64,000 bases of DNA from Poecilobothrus nobilitatus (taxonomy: Eukaryota > Arthropoda > Insecta > Diptera > Dolichopodidae), in assembly GCA_947095535.1 (NCBI GenBank), contig OX352773.1, positions 206,170,093 through 206,234,092 of the forward strand, read 5' to 3'. The position numbers and the translations under genes were made by a program. Below are positions 1 to 12,470 of the stretch, piece by piece; the first letter of the stretch is position 1, and every line of letters begins with the position of its first letter. The notes below the pieces were generated by a model that saw nothing but the letters and a program-made list of their open reading frames with translations, did no database searches and was not told the DNA's origin.

Positions 1-1620
1 AGTCTACTACAGAAATATTCATTCGTAATAATGCCTTTGTTTAGTTTTGTTTAAAATTTTATTTAAACTATTTGTTTTTTTTTAATAAAAATTTTTTTAT
101 TTATACTAACAACCACTACTTTGAATAAAAATATATGAAATCTTTTGTTTTAAAACTTCAAAAAATCTGATTTTCAAATTTCAAAACGTATAATTTTTAA
201 ACTTCGAAAAAAAAATTGACATTGAAAATTAAAATTCATTTACGATGGAATTTAGAATAGTTAAAAATAGTACGTCGTATCGTAGTTAATTTTTCGTAGA
301 CATTTCACGATGGAATTTAGAATAGGGGTGTTAGTAAAAATATTATATATGTATGTATTTAAGAACTCAGAAATTATAGAATTATTTTATTAATTATTTT
401 ATAATTATATTAATTATTATGTACAAGACCTAAATAAACATTTGATGTGAGTCTCGTGTATGTATAAAAACTATAGATTCAATTAAACTAAAGATGACGA
501 AAAATGCTGATATAATCAATTATTCTGTCTGTATAATTTTTTGAACTTTTTTATATATTATAGAATTTGTTTAATAGTAAAATCGTAATTAGATAGTAAC
601 TTACTATGAAGCTATGACATATAAAAATAACTTTTGATAATATGAAAATTTCTTTCGGTATAATTATCACACATACATATATTATACATATTTATATGTA
701 CATCTAATTTAACCTATCCTATCCTAATTTAACTTTGTTCTAATCTAATGTTAAATCCTTTTTATCCTTAAAAATGGTTATTTAGAAATTTCAGTTCAGT
801 GAAATTTGAGAACAGAATATTAAATGTGGGTCATTACAATGCAACATTCAACTATAATAGTAAGGGAATTAAATAATTATTATGCTGAAACTAAAGTTTA
901 TATTTATATAAAGCATTTTAAAGATTTTGCCTATTTTGTAATTAGGTAATTGACAAAAGAAGATTAAATATATTTGTGGTATAAATAAATAATAAATTTA
1001 TACTTACCATAATGTATTAAAAAAACAATTAACACTGCTATAAGGCTCACTTTGCGGATAAAATTTTCCCAGTATTGAAACATATTTTGTTTGGTTTTTT
1101 TTTATTTTTTTTTTTTGCTTTTTTATTATTTATATTATGTTAAAATTCACTAAATTATAATAAATTTTTTTTTTGTCTAAGAATTGTTTTATATTTTATA
1201 AAATTTTTTTTATAAATTTTGATCAGTTATTGCTTTAAGGTTCATATCAATTTATTTATGTTCTGTTCTGTATGGATTTAATTTGCTTTATTTAGGGTTT
1301 CCTGAAAAATAAAAAAATATAAAATAAATATACATATTATATTGCATTTTTCAAAAAAAAATTAATTATTATAATTTTTTTAATTAAAAAATTAAAAATT
1401 AATATATTTATTTATTTAAGGAGCTCATTAAATTCTCACCGGCTTTTTAATATTAAACTGCAATATGTTTACTCGTGAATATACGATTAAAATAACAAAT
1501 TTTTTTTTTGAAATTGTGTAGATTTGTTTCTTTTTTTATTAAATAAATATTGTTTACTATTTGAATTAAATTAGTAAAACAAAATATAATTTTAATTTTT
1601 GTTTATAAATACAAAAAAAA
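1..1620. other. AT-rich non-coding stretch
   Basis: No open frame with coding character on either strand. A/T homopolymers dominate. The only internal structure I see is a 19-bp perfect direct repeat, ACGATGGAATTTAGAATAG, at 242-260 and 307-325. Confidence 0.7.
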
Positions 1621-2594
1621 ACAAGACAGAATGTAAACCAACGGTTTTTAAAAGTGCACATTTCCAAAACACAATACAAACTGTTTAGAATTGTGGCTTG
1701 CACCAAAATTTGAAAATTTCATATAAGAAAAAATGTGAAAAAGAACTTTTTTAGAATTTTGAGGGGCTGTAAATTCGGAACCCTATATAACTAAGAAAAA
1801 CCGTTAATACACGTAAAAATATATTTCTGGAGATTTAATTTTTATGTCTTGCCGAAGAAAAATGTGTACAGGTGCCAAAGTTACAGCTGTTTAAAAATAG
1901 CAAATTTTCTATTTTTAAGCTCTAATAGCACCTAGGTCGTCCAAAACAATTTTTTCAGAAAACTTATATACTAATTCTAAAAGTTCTTTCTTGTCTCAAA
2001 ATTTCAAGTCTCTATCTAAACGCGTGTCGGAGTTATGAAGAAAAAAAATGAGGCAAAATATGGTTTTCACATAACGGTAAATTTAAATACTAAATTTAAA
2101 AAACTTGTATAATTTTGATATTGCTTTAGAAAGGTAAAAAAAAAAAATGGGGCCTCAGTGACCTAGTGGGTAAGAATGGGTTCGAATCCCACACACGTCG
2201 TAAGAGTTATTCCCCCTTACGACATTTACAGCCACACCTGAACAGGAAAGGCTGTGTTATTTCCTGTCCACATTTATGTGGCAGAGAAATACATTAAAAA
2301 AAAAAAGAAAGGTAAAATTCCTGTCGAATGGCTTTTTCAGATTGAAAAAATGTTAAGCGGAACATGAAATATACGACAAGACTTTTTCATAGTTTGAGGG
2401 ACTGTAGTTCCTTGATGGATGGCGCTACATGAAAAAGTTGTTCCACAAAAATAATTTTTTTATGATATCTACCCATGGTTAAAATTTTTTTCTCTGCCTT
2501 TAACGGTGTAGAAGTTTTATAAACAGACGGGCGGCGGACGGATACAGTGAAACTAATAGGCACATTTTTTAAAATTTTTTTTGGAAATATGCTA
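1621..2594 (-). mobile_element. Family A DINE-like element, copy A1 (carries nested SINE)
   Basis: Read on the minus strand, the 5' end (2594) is a hairpin of GCATATTTCC against AAATGTGCC. A GTCCGCCGCC-type block, 'cttctacaccgtt' and a run of 'taccgttatg' and 'aatttgc' blocks follow. The 3' end (1621) has the inverted GGAAATGTGC arm, the short hairpin AAACC-gtt-GGTTT and the terminus ACATTCTGTCTTGT. The same ends recur at 32980-33767 and 48327-49625, which fixes the boundaries. It encodes no protein. The plan matches Drosophila DINE-1/INE-1 elements, so I infer a non-autonomous Helentron-type repeat. A SINE is inserted at 2140-2305. Confidence 0.7.
2140..2305 (+). mobile_element. tRNA-type SINE, copy S1, inserted in element A1
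   Basis: Starts GGGGCCTCAGTGACCTAGTGG, an A-box-like stretch, followed by a perfect B box GGTTCGAATCC at about 2178-2188, so the head is tRNA-derived with an internal Pol III promoter. The body holds three hairpins: GTCGTAAG/CTTACGAC, ACAGGAAA/TTTCCTGT and CCACAT/ATGTGG. It ends in an A-run. It is flanked by a 12-bp target-site duplication AGAAAGGTAAAA at 2128-2139 and 2306-2317. Family A copies at 33.5 and 49.3 kb are uninterrupted here. Compared with the other copies it lacks about 35 nt between the A and B boxes. Confidence 0.85.
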
Positions 2595-2727
2595 AAAGCA
2601 TCAAACACAAATATTCTTCGTATGTTTTCCTATTCATTTTCGCGTATTTTGAAATGAAAAGATAAGTGTGCACTATATTCTATAATATATATAAGTTGTC
2701 TGTCCGCTAACATAATATTTAAAAAAA

Positions 2728-2897
2728 ATGCATGTAATAAACATAAATGTTACAAGGAAATTACACAGCCTTTCCTTTTGCTGTAAATGTTGTAAGGGGG
2801 AATTATTTTTACCAAATGTGTGGAATTCGAACCCACACTCCCTCGATATTTACAACGTATTTCATACGCTCCCACCCATTAAGCCATTGAGGCCTCT
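2728..2897 (-). mobile_element. tRNA-type SINE, copy S2
   Basis: Minus-strand copy of the same SINE: head GAGGCCTCAATGGCTTAATGGG near 2897, B-box-like GGGTTCGAATTCC, then the CTTAC and AGGAAA...TTTCCTT body. It is diverged and some hairpin stems are broken. It lies about 130 bp beyond element A1. An open frame over it on the plus strand is accidental. Confidence 0.8.
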
Positions 2898-5800
2898 TGT
2901 TCAGGGTTATAACTCCGAACAAAAAAAAAAAATATGTATGATTTTCTTTTTTTTCCTTCTTCACTTTTATGAGAAGCGCAAAGAGTTTTCACAAATTCGA
3001 TTATTATTATTTTATAAGATATAAGTTTCAGATAATGAATTATTATTTAGCTGTTAATAAAATTCGGCTGTAGCTATCGTGCCAGATTATCAAACACTAA
3101 TAATATATTTCTGCTCTATAGGATCAGCTAATCTAACAAGTCTTATTCAAAATTTTTATAACTAAATAATTGCATTACAATGTAGGGTTCCAACAAATTG
3201 GTTAGCCAGTATTCGAATGCGATGGTCTTCAGTCTCTTCACTGCATTTGCTCATATATTATTATTTCTATACATATTACATACTACACATATTTGCATAT
3301 TAGAGTTCGATCAGAAAATCAGGGTTTCAATACTATTTCAACATTATATCTTTTATACATTATTCATACGGGAGATTTAGTTACTATAAATCAATATTTT
3401 TCAATGCTTTATTGTTTAAATGTGCCGGTATAAGAAATAATAAGAGTGAGGCTTTTAGAGTAAGTTACAAAATCAGGGTTTCAATAATGCGACAAGGTGA
3501 AATTTTTTTTTTTTCGCGATTCTAATACTTTACGATTTTAAGTATACCTACTATAGATTATAGAATACAAACAAAAAATAAACAAAAGAATAATTATTGA
3601 TCTTTAAGTATTTTGAATGTGTAGAAAATTATTTAATATCTGGTGCTAAATTTAATTTGGTTTGACAATTTAATGTAAATTTTCTATAATTAAATACTTT
3701 TTAAAGGTTATAATATCAAATTAGTCTGGAAAACAGATTGCGTTTATTATGTTCGAATCTCTCATAATATGATTATACATATATCTATAATGGTTTGAGG
3801 AGATTATATTACACAATATACTCATTTAATTGTAAAAATAGTTTCTCTGAAGTTCAATGATCAATTAATTTGAAAAACTTACAATGTGAAAATGTTTAAA
3901 TATATAAAGCGTTGCCACAACAAAAAAATGTAGCATAGTAGCAAAACTGTAAAAATTGCAAGTAGCACAAAAGTAGCAACAAAATATTGGCAATAAAACA
4001 AGAAAAATATTATAAATTTTTTATTAGATACATAGGTATAATAGGACCGACCTTGTTTTATTAAATAATTCACAATCTTATATACAGATACGCGTATTTT
4101 GTCTACTACTTGCAGATTTCTTCAGTGTTTGTACTTCGAGTAGAAATAATAAATCAGAAAATAAAATAAAAAAATTCATTATTTTAGAGAATTTTTAAAA
4201 AAGTAGCTTTATCGCTAAATTTGGAAAAAGAAGTAGCAAGGTAGCATTTTCATAATTCACAAAAAACAAGTAGCACTTTTGCTACTATAATAACAAAGTG
4301 TCATTTCTAATCTATATTTTATAATATTTGTTGTCCCGGTAATGTTTAAAAATATTTTTGTAAATCTTATGATGCAGGTTCGAAATTTCTATTGATTCAA
4401 TAAAGCTAAAAACACATTTTCCTAATCTACTATATAGATCATTATATTGAAAAATCTTAAGTTACAAAATTAGTATTGTCATTTGTGTAGTTGGAACCGA
4501 AAAATAACAAAAATACTAAAGCTTTTGACTTAGTATTTTTATTAATTTTTGACTTACTATTTTTACTAAAGCTACATGACTGACTTTGAAATAACTTTTT
4601 CATTCTTTTGATCTTAAAATATTAAAAAGTAATTAAAAAGTTCTATAGTTAGTACATATATATCTTCTTTAATTTAATTTCAATGCTTTTAAAAGCTCTA
4701 AAAAACAAATTAAAATACAATAAGAAAAGTTTAATATTTAAAATGTAATACACATTGTATATTATATATGTACTTTTACTTTAAGAATCTGCATTTTTTT
4801 AACCATACCATTTTATATGCATACATATTTATAAATCCTCCGCTGAGAATTAATTTGGTCTATACGCCATTTTCGCCTTTTTTTTATTTGAATATATAGT
4901 TTATGGTAATTTAACACTCTTTTTCAAAATATACAGGCTGATTTTAAAAGTGTATTTCGATTACTGATATATTTAGTGTTCAGTTTATTCTATTATATAA
5001 CTTTTAAAACACATTGGAATTCGTTCATCAAAACTAATTTTTTGTCGTATAGTAATAAATTATTAATAATTTTTATTTAGATTATTAGTTTGGTCTACTA
5101 CCATAATCAATTTATTTGGAACACAGATTTTATTTAATATAATAATATACATATTTACTTATGAACATGAAACAGAAAAAAATTAATTTTCGAATATGCT
5201 TAATGCAAACAATGTCGTCAAACAATTATTACTTAAATGGAATTGAAAATGAAAATAATTACAACTCATTACTCTAGAGTCTAAACCTACCAGAGACGCG
5301 GCTGACGTTGATCCATTTAATCTATTTTAACACCTACCCATTACATTTTGCCATATTAAAATTGAAATTTTGTTTTGCGTCACACATTTAAATAGTTTAC
5401 AAGAAAAAGAATGGAGATAATTTAGAAAAAAATTATAATATTAAAGTTATTAAAATTTATTCATATTAAAATTGTTATTATTTTGTTTTGGTCTAAAGTC
5501 AATCACTTTGACTGTAAACACAAAAAATTTCAAACGTGTCATATTCACGTTTTTGATATGTACTACTTCAAAACTTCGGTACACTTTGATACACTCAACG
5601 TCATTAAGCATTATCCAAGACATAAGAATTAAGGAACTCAATGTAAATTTTTCTTTAATTGTAATTTTTGTTCAGTTGTAAAAAATGGAAGAGGACTATT
5701 TAAAATATAGTCCTGCAATGTCACCATTCCTGCAATGTCACCAGAAATTTATTATATATTTTGCTTTTTCAAATTCATTTTTAAAAACAATATATGTACA

Positions 5801-5911
5801 TACTTTATTTATTAAGAGTTATCAATTCAATAAATATTATAACATTTAATAGTAGATTTTCCTCTAATTTAAAAGAATAAATTTGTAGAGCGATTCTTGT
5901 ATGCCACAAAA
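2898..5911. other. AT-rich non-coding stretch with minor repeats
   Basis: No gene seen. Near 3066-3105 is a short stretch (CGGCTGTAGCTAT) resembling repeat family F at 39.5 and 50.8 kb. From about 3915 to 4290 the words GTAGCA/TGCTAC occur unusually often, including the hairpin GTAGCA-ctt-TGCTAC. At 5712-5743 the 15-mer CCTGCAATGTCACCA occurs twice, 17 bp apart. The rest is low complexity. Confidence 0.6.
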
Positions 5912-5923
5912 CAGTAATAAAAA

Positions 5924-6113
5924 AATTTTTTTTTTTTAATGCATTTCTCTGCCACATAAATGTGGACAGGAAATTACACAGCCTTTCCTGTTCAGGCGTG
6001 GCTATAAATGTCGTAAGGGGGAATAATTCTTACGACGTTTGGTTCAAACCCACAATCCCTCGGTGTTTATAGCATATTTTATACGCTCTTACCGACTACG
6101 CCACCGAGGCCTC
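5924..6113 (-). mobile_element. tRNA-type SINE, copy S3, with target-site duplication
   Basis: Minus-strand copy, the best preserved full-length one: head GGAGGCCTCGGTGGC near 6113, a B-box-like GGGTTTGAACC, the GTCGTAAG/CTTACGAC stem, the ACAGGAAA/TTTCCTGT stem and CCACAT/ATGTGG, then a poly-A tail read as poly-T at 5926-5938. A 12-bp duplication CAGTAATAAAAA flanks it at 5912-5923 and 6114-6125, which supports LINE-type retrotransposition. Confidence 0.88.
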
Positions 6114-6125
6114 CAGTAATAAAAA

Positions 6126-8034
6126 TAAAATGAGCAGTGTATTCTACTGTTGACTACTCACCGATACCTAAAACATATAAAAATGCACAGTCCACATCAT
6201 TTTGTAAGACTACATCCACATGAATTCAACAAAAAGGTATTACAAATGTAATCAACAGCATTTAAAGCATATTCAAATCCTGCTAGTAAGTTATATATAA
6301 AGAAAATTATAGAAATTATTAAAAGAGAAATAAATGGAAATTTTTCTACACTAAGTATAAAATTTCTTTTTAAGAATAAATTTCGCAACTTCATCATTAG
6401 ACAAAAAGGAAACCAAAAAATTCTTGTTTTACTCCGTTATATATTTTTCCTTTAGTAATTTTCACATTACCTGTTCAAGAAATAGCAGCAGACAAAATTT
6501 CGAACATAAAAGACTTATTTTCCTTTTCCACGAAAAGAAGATGATAAACTTTTTTAGTGTTTTAAAATTAAGTAAATTTAGTATAGTAAGAAATTTGAAA
6601 AAATGATTTTATTGTTTTTAATAATGTGTTAATAAAAATTAAAGCAGTTAGTTTTTGCAAAAGAATATTTTACTTTTTCGAAAAAGGATTGACTTCATAA
6701 TTTAGTATTCTTTGTTCGTATCTTAAATAGGAAGTCTCAATAATAACATTTTCATAATATGCTAAAAATCCATTTAATAATAATGAAGAAAAAACTTTAA
6801 TAAAGTCTAATCCTATAAAATTGCTTTATTATACAAATTTTTTAACTGCAAATTAAAGAAAAACAGATAGTGTTTAAAATCGAGGATTTTTAAACCAGTA
6901 CTTTTCCAAAATACTGAGGCTTGTAAGTAAAAATAAAATGAATAGGAAAATAATTGCCGTAAAATGTAAAAATAAAATAAAATTTTAAAAATTAACTCTT
7001 GATATAAGCAGAAAAGAATACAATATGAGTTAAAAACATTCTAAATATATTTTATTTTAAAAATAGCGGTTTCTTTCTTAGAGGAATTGTGAAAAATAAA
7101 ATGAAACCTTCATTAACTTTAAGAGAGCACTATTTAGTTAAAAAGTGTTGCACTTGTATTGAATTATGGAATTTTCTCTTCAAAATACAAGTGTTTAGTT
7201 CTAACTATATTATTGAAGATAATTCCGTTGGAGGTTTTAAATTTTTTTTCGAGAGTTTTTTCTGATTTTAAGAATTTTCATCCTGGTAATCAGTATAGCA
7301 CTATAGACAAAAACGTTCTCCAGCTAAAATTTTATTTTAAATGAGATTTATTCATGAGTTAAATCACATTCTTTAATCTGAAACAGAATTAAAATTTTGT
7401 AAACATACATCCTGACGGACTGACTATGTGCGTGGACAATAAGCAAATTTTTTAAAATTTTTATTCTATATATATGCAAAAAACTAATTAAATAAGAAAC
7501 TTTTGTAGTTAAAGATTTTCTTCAAGCAGATTAAAAGTATTTTCTTTATGATGCCTGTAGCTTTAGTACTTATTCTTTAACTTTATTTAATGTATTTAAA
7601 AAAATCAAATTTTCATTATTACATAGAATACACCTGAAAAATACACTTTGAAACTACACCTAAAAATATACTTAGGGAAAAAAAAAGAGAATATAATAAT
7701 CCTGTAAGAAACAAAAAAAATATAATGTATACAAGAAAAAAACTGATAAACCTAACGATAACTCCATTTTTTTTTCATTGTTATAAAAGAAAAAGGTATA
7801 AACTTTTTTTTTTGTTTTTCGTAGGTACAAAAATAAAATGTAAAGAAACTTTAACAATGAAATTTCTTTTAAATATCTTGTAAAAATAAGGTATTCACCT
7901 AATGGAAAATTGAACGAAAATTGTATATTAGTTTTTCTTTAATAAAATATAACATATACCTATATTAAGGTATATGAATTTAATTTTTTATATTTAAAAG
8001 AGGTACAGAGTGTTAAACAATAAAAGGACTATTT
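6126..8034. other. AT-rich non-coding stretch, possible very old family A remains
   Basis: No gene. At 7151-7193 the words CACTTGTATT and AATACAAGTG form a 10-bp inverted repeat with a 23-nt loop. Between about 6870 and 7480 scattered similarity to family A is visible (TTTTAAACC and CTTTTCCAAAATA at the left, GACGGACTGAC at the right), but it is too decayed to call firmly. The rest is low complexity. Confidence 0.4.
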
Positions 8035-8430
8035 ATCTCCAAGGCAACAATATGTCAACTAGTTCCTAGCTTGCTGCTTCAACCACTTTCAATTATCTTT
8101 ATTTGCAATTTTCAACTTTAATTTTTCAAACATGAAGTATTATCGTTTTCCAGTCAAGTCTTTTTTTGATATTGGTAACTCTGTATACCGCTGAACATAA
8201 CTACTTTATAATTTTGATATTTTTATAAATTTTGTGATTCGCGCTTCTTCAAATAACCCATACAATATCATCATTTATAATCATTATTTCTCCTCTTTGT
8301 TGTTTTCATTGATGATTATGTCCTCTGAGTTATTCCTCAACTTGGCGTATAAGAAATATTTTTCTTAAGATTTTTGCTTTCTACAATGGTTGGATAAAGT
8401 CTCCTGTAATAAGTTATATATGCAGTTTGA
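8035..8430 (-). mobile_element. Possible decayed LINE reverse transcriptase tail
   Basis: The minus-strand translation gives fragments such as KAKILRKIF, DIVWVI and LKVVEAAS in the order and rough spacing expected of the C-terminal part of a non-LTR retrotransposon ORF2. Stops and frame changes break it throughout. This is a weak call by eye; it could be chance similarity. Confidence 0.3.
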
Positions 8431-11289
8431 CAAAATGGGCATGGACTGACAGGTGTTTACACCTAATATATATATATGTCAATATATTTAATATTGTCGA
8501 TATAATTATAAAATCATAAAAAATGTATAGAATATGTTAAGGAGAATGATAAAAATAAATAAATAATAAATATTGTTATTTGGAGTGGAGGGATATAACT
8601 ACAACCACAAAAAAACATTATTATTTGAAGTGTTTGAAAATTGTGTATAATACGAATTTAAAGGTGAAATTTAATCGGATCGTTGTGTTTAATCTTGTAA
8701 ACTATAAGTAAAAGTACTAACTATCAAGTTAAAGCTTCACTTAAGAGCTATTAAAATTAATATGAAAAGCAATCATTTATTACTATTATTACAGAGTTTT
8801 GTTTAAATTCAGTTACCCTTTAAAAAGAATATTAATATGGTCACTTCAATTTGTATATAATATTAATTAATTTTTCCTATATTTTCCATAATATAAATTA
8901 TAAAAGTTTATAATATATAACTTTATTGTTTATGACTCATATGCTTTTATTTTTATGAATAGCTGAATCTGGAATCCCTTAAATTATTTTTATTTAAAAA
9001 ACAAATGGAAATTTTCTCACGTATACCAGATGCCTTTCTATTGTTTTTCTTATAAAATAATCTAATAAATTATTTGGTAAATTTAATGATTAGTACCAGT
9101 CGCCAGACATTACCATACCACTATATTTTTTAATATATATTATATAAAATTTGAAAAAAAAGAAGTTAAATATTTTTGCAATGTTCTTATAATTTGGCGT
9201 ACGATTGCCATAAGTGAGAATATGTGAAAAAAAATTTTTACCATTTAAAATATAATATAATAAAAACATAAAAAAATTCTTTTAAAGTACTTTTTTTTTT
9301 GTTTTGGTTGTTTTAAGAGTAACTGAAGCAAATTACTTGCGTGACAATTTTTAATTTAATTATTTTAAATGTATAGAAGTAAAAAGCAAATAGCTGACAC
9401 TAAACATATCCATCTTACTGTATATAGCTCCAAATGGTATTAGCGTTTTGATTCAGAAGCGTTGTACTTCATGGGGGTAATATTTGGACAACCATATTTT
9501 CTAGTTTTTTTAAGAATTCCACTTAAAAAGTATCTTTGTGATGCTTAATAAAATGTTTTTCTTTCAACTATAATTCGGGAAATAACAGTCGCAAGATTCT
9601 CAAAACCCCAATAGATTTTCATATTCGACAAAATAAAATCTCCGTTCACAAATTAGCCTAAAAATGAATATTAACTAAATAAATTGATTTTTTTTTGTGC
9701 AGTAGATCAAATTTGTAAAACAAAATTTCAAAACCTCAACAATGTGTTTTTATCCGAAAATAAAGTTTATAATTACCCCGAATCTTTGAATTGATATTTG
9801 CAGGCTTTCTAGTTGTTTGCCAAGATTTTTAAGAATACTTAGATAATCTTATATATTTAGAACTTGTTTTTTAACAAAAGAATAATAATTGAATTAAATT
9901 TTAAAATATAAATTTTCTTTTGTTCTCCATTATGTTTAATTTGATTAAAGTTATTAATATTAAACCTTTAATCAAAATAAGGACACGTAATTCTTTATTA
10001 TGCCAAATATACATACATGTATACATAATATATACGTATAAAAATTAATAAACCATATATTAAAAATCTGAAAAACATACAAATGACCTGATTTTAATAT
10101 GAAAATACGATTAAGTATCAATAAAATGAGAATATATACATTCAGGATATAAGAATCCTTGTATGTATGTATTCACTATTCATATATTTTTTAATATTTT
10201 AACAAAGTAAACTTGAAGAATAAACTATAATTTTTTTTTTATAAACAAATAACTCTTTCTTTCATTCTTCAATATATATATATATATATATATATATAGA
10301 TACATTATTTTTTTCATTTTTCTTATCCCTTTTAATTTAATTCAAATTCACTTATCGGAAATAGGACATAAAAATTCTTTTAACCTTTTGTAATAAAAGT
10401 ACTTTCAATGCTGGTTGTAATGTTTCCTTGATTAAGTACTTTTATTTAACATTTATTTTAAACATATATCTGTATATATTGGTATAAGTATATATCTCAA
10501 TCTGTATATTTTGAATAATAGTTGATATAATTTATATAATATATATATGTATATATATGTATGCAGCAATAAATTATCAGTATACGCATATTTATAATGA
10601 AACTAAACTAAAAACGATCTGGAGCATAACGAAATGGTAAGTGAATTTTTTTAAAATGTTATAAGGTAAAAGAGTATATAACAAAAGTGTACGTGAAATT
10701 TTGATTTAATTTTTAGTTTTTTTTTTAATTTTGAAAATGAAATTTTCCAGGAATATCGTTATTTGTTATTTAATAATTCTATACAAAAACATTTATTTCT
10801 CAACACAATCAGATTAATTTCAGATAAAGGATCAAACATGTTGAATGGCTTTTTGAAATACACAAAATTCAGAAGAACTGAATTTAATATTTTACTTTGT
10901 AATTGTTTATAAATAACAAGAAACAAATGATGTTTTAATACGCTATTATAATTGATCATGTATTTTCTAATTATGAAAATGTTTGATGAAAATAATTTTG
11001 CAAGAAAGAAGATGAATTTTTAGGTGAAATTAATAAAATATTGTATCAATACACAGATTTTATTCTAAAGTATTAATATTTTTTTCTTGTTTCATTTTTT
11101 TTATAATGAGAAAAAAGTTTTAGAAAGCCTTAATATTTATTTAATTTGTTTAGTTTGTTTTACAATATTATTTACATATATATACTATCAATATTCATAT
11201 TTATTATTGTTTATAACGAACATTTTATTATTTTGGAAACTTTTGATGAAAAACAAAAATTTTTGGAATTTTTTGAAATGAACTTCTTT
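8431..11289. other. AT-rich non-coding stretch
   Basis: No gene or recognisable transposon. A (TA)n microsatellite occupies about 10272-10298, and TATA-rich runs lie near 10530-10560. The stretch 9420-9800 is slightly less AT-rich but gives no readable frame. Confidence 0.65.
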
Positions 11290-11600
11290 TGTATTTCGCG
11301 AGAGCAGGTAGAAATCTTGCAAGACACCAACGCTCTAAATCTCTTTGGTATAGTTTTCGACTTTAACCAAATAAACGTCACCTCCCAGTTAAATCAAACA
11401 TTTTTTTTTCCCTATGGGAGGTGGGAATCTTCCAAAGACACCAAGAATTTCCCCTTGGTAGTGTCAGATTCTTACTGACTAAACCCACCTGCCCCTTTAG
11501 CCAATAAAGTGGGATGAAACCCTTTCCTGCGAACGCAGTATATTGTCTAGAGAGTAGGGATAGGAAAGGATAGGAAAATGGATACGGAAACATTGAATTG
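11290..11600. repeat. GC-richer block of unknown identity
   Basis: This stretch is clearly less AT-rich than its surroundings (for example CACCTGCCCCTTTAGCC and TCCCCTTGGTAGTGTCAG). Both strands have short open frames, none of known family. It lies directly 3' of the minus-strand Jockey-like fragment at 11497-12470, so it could be that element's 3' untranslated region or a separate repeat. It contains two short imperfect direct repeats around CAAGACACCAA and CAAAGACACCAAG. Confidence 0.45.
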
Positions 11601-12470
11601 GGAGTGGGACATTGGGAGTGGGACTTGCTAATATTGAATCAAATTGGTCCAGCATATGAAGTTGTTGACGTTGACGTAATAAAATCATGGTAAGCTAAGA
11701 ATTTTAGTCTATTATTAATAGTTTTATTATAAAATAATTATTACCAAGCCATGAAAGCTTTTGTACTTTTTCCTACCGCTTTGTCCAATTTTGCTTACCA
11801 AATTCAGATTTTGATAGAGGTAGGGTACACCTAAATATTTAACTATTTTTTATTCATTAATTTTTATATTATTTCGAGCCTTTATTTCAAATTCTTTCAA
11901 GTGTTTTTTTAAATATTATTATTAACTTTGTCCATACTGTGTTAGAGAATAATATCGCTTCGCATTTGTCTATGTTCATTTTCAATAACCATACTTTACA
12001 GTCTACGGTAAAGCTAAATTGTTTTTGTACATTAGTTCGAACCTCTTTTGCATTATTGGCTTCCGAGTATATAATGAGATCGTCAGCAAAGGTGATAGCG
12101 TAATTATCGTGATAGCGCAATCAGAAGATCTGTTGTGTACAGAGAGAATTTACAGTATCTTATTATAAACCACTCTCAATTCGGAATAAATTCTCAGAAT
12201 ATGATTTGTTTGTTTATTATGAAACTATATCTAGTAATCATATCTAATATTAATCTAATTAGATTTTTTAAGAACATTCGTTCTATTAATTTATTATTTA
12301 AACCTTCTATCCATACGCTTTGAAAAGCTATTTCAAGATCTTTAAGATATTCTTTTTTATTAATTAAAATATTAACATATCAATGTGAAATTGACGTCTA
12401 TTGAGGTAAATTATATTATCCAACCATTTTCGAATATGTTTATAATTCAATGAAATTAGACTTTGGATCC
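11497..12470 (-). mobile_element. Decayed Jockey-like non-LTR retrotransposon, reverse transcriptase part
   Basis: The minus strand reads, in order: a degenerate lead, LEIAFQSVWIEGLNNKLIE (equivalent to the D-KAFDSVWHDGL block), SLYTTDLL, then YAITFADDLIIYSEANN with the FADD catalytic motif intact at about 12050-12090. KMNIDKCEAILFS, KYLGV and LLRQRQQLHMLD follow. This is the order of motifs from the palm through the thumb of a Jockey-clade reverse transcriptase. Several stops and at least one frameshift break it, and the VPQG block is not readable. It is a 5'-truncated dead copy; no 5' endonuclease domain is seen. Confidence 0.75.

Noticed and set aside
2149..2190. Candidate tRNA gene from A and B boxes
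   Set aside because: It cannot fold as a cloverleaf, lacks a normal anticodon arm and belongs to a SINE with several copies.
2728..3024. 98-codon plus-strand open frame
   Set aside because: It runs over the minus-strand SINE S2 and its flank; the peptide is a by-product of the repeat.
5450..5681. Opposed 63- and 69-codon frames
   Set aside because: Overlap each other on opposite strands, have AT-driven composition and no recognisable domain.
10272..10298. TA tract as an origin or regulatory site
   Set aside because: Simple microsatellite; several others of the same kind occur in the window.
11146..11478. 110-codon plus-strand open frame
   Set aside because: The first half is AT-driven low complexity and the second half crosses the GC-richer block opposite the minus-strand LINE fragment; no recognisable domain.
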